Origin: an uncultured Eubacteriales bacterium
GTDB taxonomy: Bacteria > Bacillota > Clostridia > Oscillospirales > Acutalibacteraceae
Reading direction: 5' to 3'
Assembly: GCA_900317215.1 (NCBI GenBank)
Contig: ONFW01000174.1
Span: forward strand, 1-8,615
DNA: 8,615 nt
Both the position numbers and the translations under genes were made by a program. This document shows, one piece after another, positions 6,378-8,615 of the stretch. Numbering within the stretch: position 1 is the stretch's first letter; each line of letters opens with the position of its first letter. A model generated the notes under the pieces. The model worked only from the letters and a program-made list of their open reading frames with translations. It ran no database searches and was not told the DNA's origin.

Positions 6378-7946
6378 ATGTCATACTGCATTTATCTGAG
6401 AAAATCAAGAGCCGACACGGAGGCTGAGCTGCGAGGTGAGGGTGAAACGCTTGCAAGACACGAAAGAGAGCTGACAGCTTTTGCAAAACAGAAAGGACTT
6501 GAAGTAACACAGGTCTACCGTGAGATAATAAGCGGTGAAACGATCTCCGCACGGCCTATGATGCAGCGTTTGTTATCAGAGGTAAGCCAAGGAAAATGGG
6601 AAGGGGTCATTGTTATTGACGTTGACAGGCTTGCAAGAGGAAACAGCATGGATCAAGGCATGATCGCCCAGACCTTTCTATACAGTCAGACAAGGATCAT
6701 CACACCGGCAAAAGTCTATGATCCCTCAAATGAGTTTGACGAGGAATACTTTGAATTCGGGCTTTTCATGAGCCGCCGTGAATATAAAACTATCAACCGT
6801 CGCCTTCAAAGAGGAAGAGAAGCCAGTGTCAAAGAGGGAAAATATATCGGAAGCAAAGCCCCTTACGGATATAAGCGCATAAAGCTCAAGGGAGATAAAG
6901 GATATACTCTCTCCCCTGTCCCCGAACAGGCTGAGGTGGTCAGATCAATTTTTGAGTGGTATATTGTCGGGCTTATTCAGGCAGACGGAAAAAGAAAAAG
7001 GATAGGCACAGCTCTTATAGCACGGGAGCTTAACCTGCGAAGCATAAAATCACCTGACGATAAGGAATGGACACCACAGACTATAAGAGACATACTGATA
7101 AATCCGACATTTGCCGGAAAGCTTCGTTGGAAATGGCGCCCTCAGAAAAAGAAAATGATAAACGGGATCATTGTGACTGAGCGCCCGCGATGCAACGATC
7201 ATCTTTTATATAACGGTTTGCACCCTGCAATAATTGATGAAAGGACATTTAACGCCGCCGCAGAAAGAATGAGTAAAAACAAAGGCAAAACCGTTCCATA
7301 CTGCAAATCAATGCAAAACCCTCTTGCAGGATTGATGATCTGTGCAAAATGCGGCAGAAAGATGCAAAGACGTCCAAATACAAAGTATCCTGATCTTCTC
7401 GTATGCCCTGCTCAGCTCTGCGATAACCATGCTGTATATCTGCATCTGGTAGAAAAGCATTTACTGTATGCTTTGAATAAATGGACAGAGGGTCGTATTA
7501 TTCATAACACACGCAAGGAGTTGTCTGATAGCACAGAGTTTATCAGCTCCGAGCTCTCAATACTTCAGATAGCCGAAAAAAAACTGAATTCGCAGCTTGA
7601 AAAGGCACATGAAGCGTTTGAAACGGAAATATATGATGCAGATACATTTCAATGCAGATACAAGGCAATAAGCCAAAAGCTGTCATATCTGACAGCGAGG
7701 AAGCTGCTTCTGCAGAAAAATGCAGTAAAAGAAAGAGAAAAACAACGAATAAGCTCGGGTATGTCAATTGAGAATAAAAAAATTTCCGATGCATATTATT
7801 CTATTACTGAAATAAAAGCAAAAAACGATATGCTCAAGGAACTTGTTGACCATATTGATTTCATAAAGAATACGAGAGGACACGGACACGAGGAAGACTT
7901 TTTTATCACTATATATCCTAACCTTCCAAGGAACAGCCAAGAATAA
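6378..7946 (+). CDS. Large serine recombinase (site-specific integrase/resolvase family)
   Basis: A complete 522-residue protein, the usual length for large serine recombinases of Firmicutes phages and integrative elements, which cut and rejoin two att sites through a Ser-DNA link. Residues 1-150 are the catalytic domain: YLRKS carries Arg8 and the nucleophile Ser10, and DVDRLARG (81-88) supplies Asp83, Arg84 and Arg87. A long helix (about 128-150) leads to the DNA-binding recombinase domain (about 156-300; GSKAPYGY, WTPQTIRDILINPTFAG). A zinc ribbon has C322-x2-C325 and C343-x4-C348, followed by a coiled-coil arm (about 388-460) of the kind that controls integration versus excision. No frameshift or lost catalytic residue, so it is probably active. 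It is the only plus-strand gene here, lies between two leftward surface-protein genes and diverges from a 61-codon gene. Its att sites and partner element are not identified. Confidence 0.96.
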   Translation: MSYCIYLRKSRADTEAELRGEGETLARHERELTAFAKQKGLEVTQVYREIISGETISARPMMQRLLSEVSQGKWEGVIVIDVDRLARGNSMDQGMIAQTFLYSQTRIITPAKVYDPSNEFDEEYFEFGLFMSRREYKTINRRLQRGREASVKEGKYIGSKAPYGYKRIKLKGDKGYTLSPVPEQAEVVRSIFEWYIVGLIQADGKRKRIGTALIARELNLRSIKSPDDKEWTPQTIRDILINPTFAGKLRWKWRPQKKKMINGIIVTERPRCNDHLLYNGLHPAIIDERTFNAAAERMSKNKGKTVPYCKSMQNPLAGLMICAKCGRKMQRRPNTKYPDLLVCPAQLCDNHAVYLHLVEKHLLYALNKWTEGRIIHNTRKELSDSTEFISSELSILQIAEKKLNSQLEKAHEAFETEIYDADTFQCRYKAISQKLSYLTARKLLLQKNAVKEREKQRISSGMSIENKKISDAYYSITEIKAKNDMLKELVDHIDFIKNTRGHGHEEDFFITIYPNLPRNSQE

Positions 7947-7995
7947 CATGTGAATCAGCAGGGAACTCACGGTCACTGTTATGTCTGATATGTGC

Positions 7996-8030
7996 AAAAA
8001 AGAACTGCCTGTGTGAAAACAGACAGTTCT
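7996..8030 (-). terminator. Rho-independent terminator of the LRR_5 gene (leftward)
   Basis: Arms 8001-8012 and 8019-8030 (AGAACTG..CTGT / ACAG..CAGTTCT) form a 12-bp stem on the minus-strand RNA, including one G-U pair, with a 6-nt loop. A run of six T (7996-8001 read on the minus strand) follows directly. It starts 33 bp after the LRR_5 stop. On the plus strand the stem has one C-A mismatch and only a broken T-tract, so it would stop recombinase transcripts weakly at best. Confidence 0.85.
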
Positions 8031-8063
8031 GATTATTATAACTCAGCCGTGTGCCGGATTGTA

Positions 8064-8615
8064 TCAGGAAATTGGTTCAAACACAATACCGTGAGCGTTT
8101 GCGTAGGCTTCAGCTGCAGAGCCTGACACACCCTTGATCTTCAGTTCGGGATTGCAGTTCGCAAAAATATCACCACCCTCAAAAGTAGTGACGCTTGCAG
8201 GAATGGTAATACTTGTGAGAGAATTGCAGCCCTCAAAGGCGCTGAGTCCCAGTGTTTCCATTCCGTCAGGAAGAACGATCTCTTCAAGTGATGTGCAGCC
8301 CGCAAAGACATGGTCGCCGATCTCCTCAAGGCTTGCGGGGAGATTTACTGTTGTAAGACAAATGTTGTTGGCAAAGCAGCTGTCAGATATAGATACTACT
8401 CCGTCGGGAACGGTAACGCTTGTCAGTCCGGAATTGAGGAACACCTCGCTGGTCAGCTCGGTCAGGCTTTTGCTGAGTCTTACTTCTTTAAGACTTGGTG
8501 TATTCTGGAATGCAGCCACCTTGATATTCTTCACTGTATCTGGAATTCTTACCATTTTGATCTCCGCTCCGTCAAAAGCGTTGTTTGCGATCTCAGATAC
8601 GTTTTTCCCGTCTAT
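8064..8615 (-). CDS. BspA-like LRR_5 (TpLRR) secreted protein, C-terminal part (5' end off the right edge)
   Basis: The last 183 residues of a larger protein; the frame is open through the right edge (first visible residues IDGKNVSEIANNAF), so the internal ATG at 8555 is not the true start. Six 22-23-residue units can be seen, with the pattern I-x-x-x-(A/V)F-x-x-C/N-x-x-L-x-x-(V/I)-x-(L/I)P-x-(S/G)(V/L), for example EEIGDHVFAGCTSLEEIVLP. They are followed by a final degenerate unit and a tail, KGVSGSAAEAYANAHGIVF, ending in EPIS. This tail is the usual ending of LRR_5 arrays. Such proteins are typically secreted and bind host or microbial ligands. No LPXTG motif or C-terminal membrane segment follows, so anchoring, if any, must be N-terminal. 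A terminator follows at once, so this gene is not co-transcribed with anything leftward. It is a different repeat class from the DUF285 adhesin. Confidence 0.9.
   Translation of the reverse strand: MDGKNVSEIANNAFDGAEIKMVRIPDTVKNIKVAAFQNTPSLKEVRLSKSLTELTSEVFLNSGLTSVTVPDGVVSISDSCFANNICLTTVNLPASLEEIGDHVFAGCTSLEEIVLPDGMETLGLSAFEGCNSLTSITIPASVTTFEGGDIFANCNPELKIKGVSGSAAEAYANAHGIVFEPIS

Noticed and set aside
5806..8026. 9-bp inverted repeat CTGTCTGTT (5806-5814) / AACAGACAG (8018-8026) flanking the recombinase module, and 8-bp direct repeat CTGCCTGT (5802-5809, 8005-8012)
   Set aside because: Considered as element ends or att cores. The right copy is part of the terminator stem, the match does not extend, and a 9-bp match between two regions of this size is expected by chance fairly often.
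8141..8329. 62-codon minus-strand frame and the 7543-7997 minus-strand frames
   Set aside because: Out-of-frame shadows of the LRR_5 gene and the recombinase; no ribosome binding sites and no domain features.

Overview
The window most likely comes from a gut- or rumen-type Clostridia genome (Ruminococcus or a close Oscillospiraceae relative). This is inferred from three things: moderate GC with AT-rich spacers, AGGAG-type ribosome binding sites, and secreted BspA-like leucine-rich-repeat proteins combined with Cna-B/SpaA-like domains. No rRNA, tRNA or housekeeping gene is present to fix the taxonomy.

Layout, left to right. (1) Bases 1-5627 on the minus strand are one uninterrupted reading frame of 1,875 codons that runs off the left edge. 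It encodes a giant secreted adhesin: a signal peptide, about 1,000 residues of extracellular stalk, three Cna-B-like domains that each keep a Lys/Glu/Asn isopeptide triad, a short connector, then at least 14 BspA/DUF285 repeats. The C-terminus and any cell-wall anchor lie outside the window. (2) Bases 5628-5978 are a non-coding leader and promoter region with two TATAAT boxes on the minus strand, an imperfect 30-bp palindrome, a 12-bp palindrome and a GC-richer foldable island. (3) Bases 5979-6164, minus strand, hold a small 61-codon gene of unknown function with a strong ribosome binding site. (4) Bases 6165-6377 are a divergent intergenic region with two exact copies of the dyad TGTAAAG-N7-CTTTACA plus a fifth half-site. 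(5) Bases 6378-7946, plus strand, encode an intact 522-residue large serine recombinase. (6) A terminator facing left lies at 7996-8030. (7) Bases 8064-8615, minus strand, are the 3' end of a second surface-type protein, of the LRR_5 (BspA/TpLRR) subtype, whose 5' end is off the right edge.

The overall picture is a small recombination module (recombinase, divergent small gene and shared dyad-rich control region) sitting between two leftward genes for repeat-rich secreted proteins. The sequence does not show whether the module is an insertion that merely landed there, the end of a larger integrated element, or a local DNA-rearrangement device affecting the surface genes. No duplicated attachment core and no long inverted repeats typical of an invertible promoter were found by eye. 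The strongest leads are the paired 21-bp dyads, the uncharacterised small divergent gene, the structured leader of the adhesin gene, and the adhesin's architecture.
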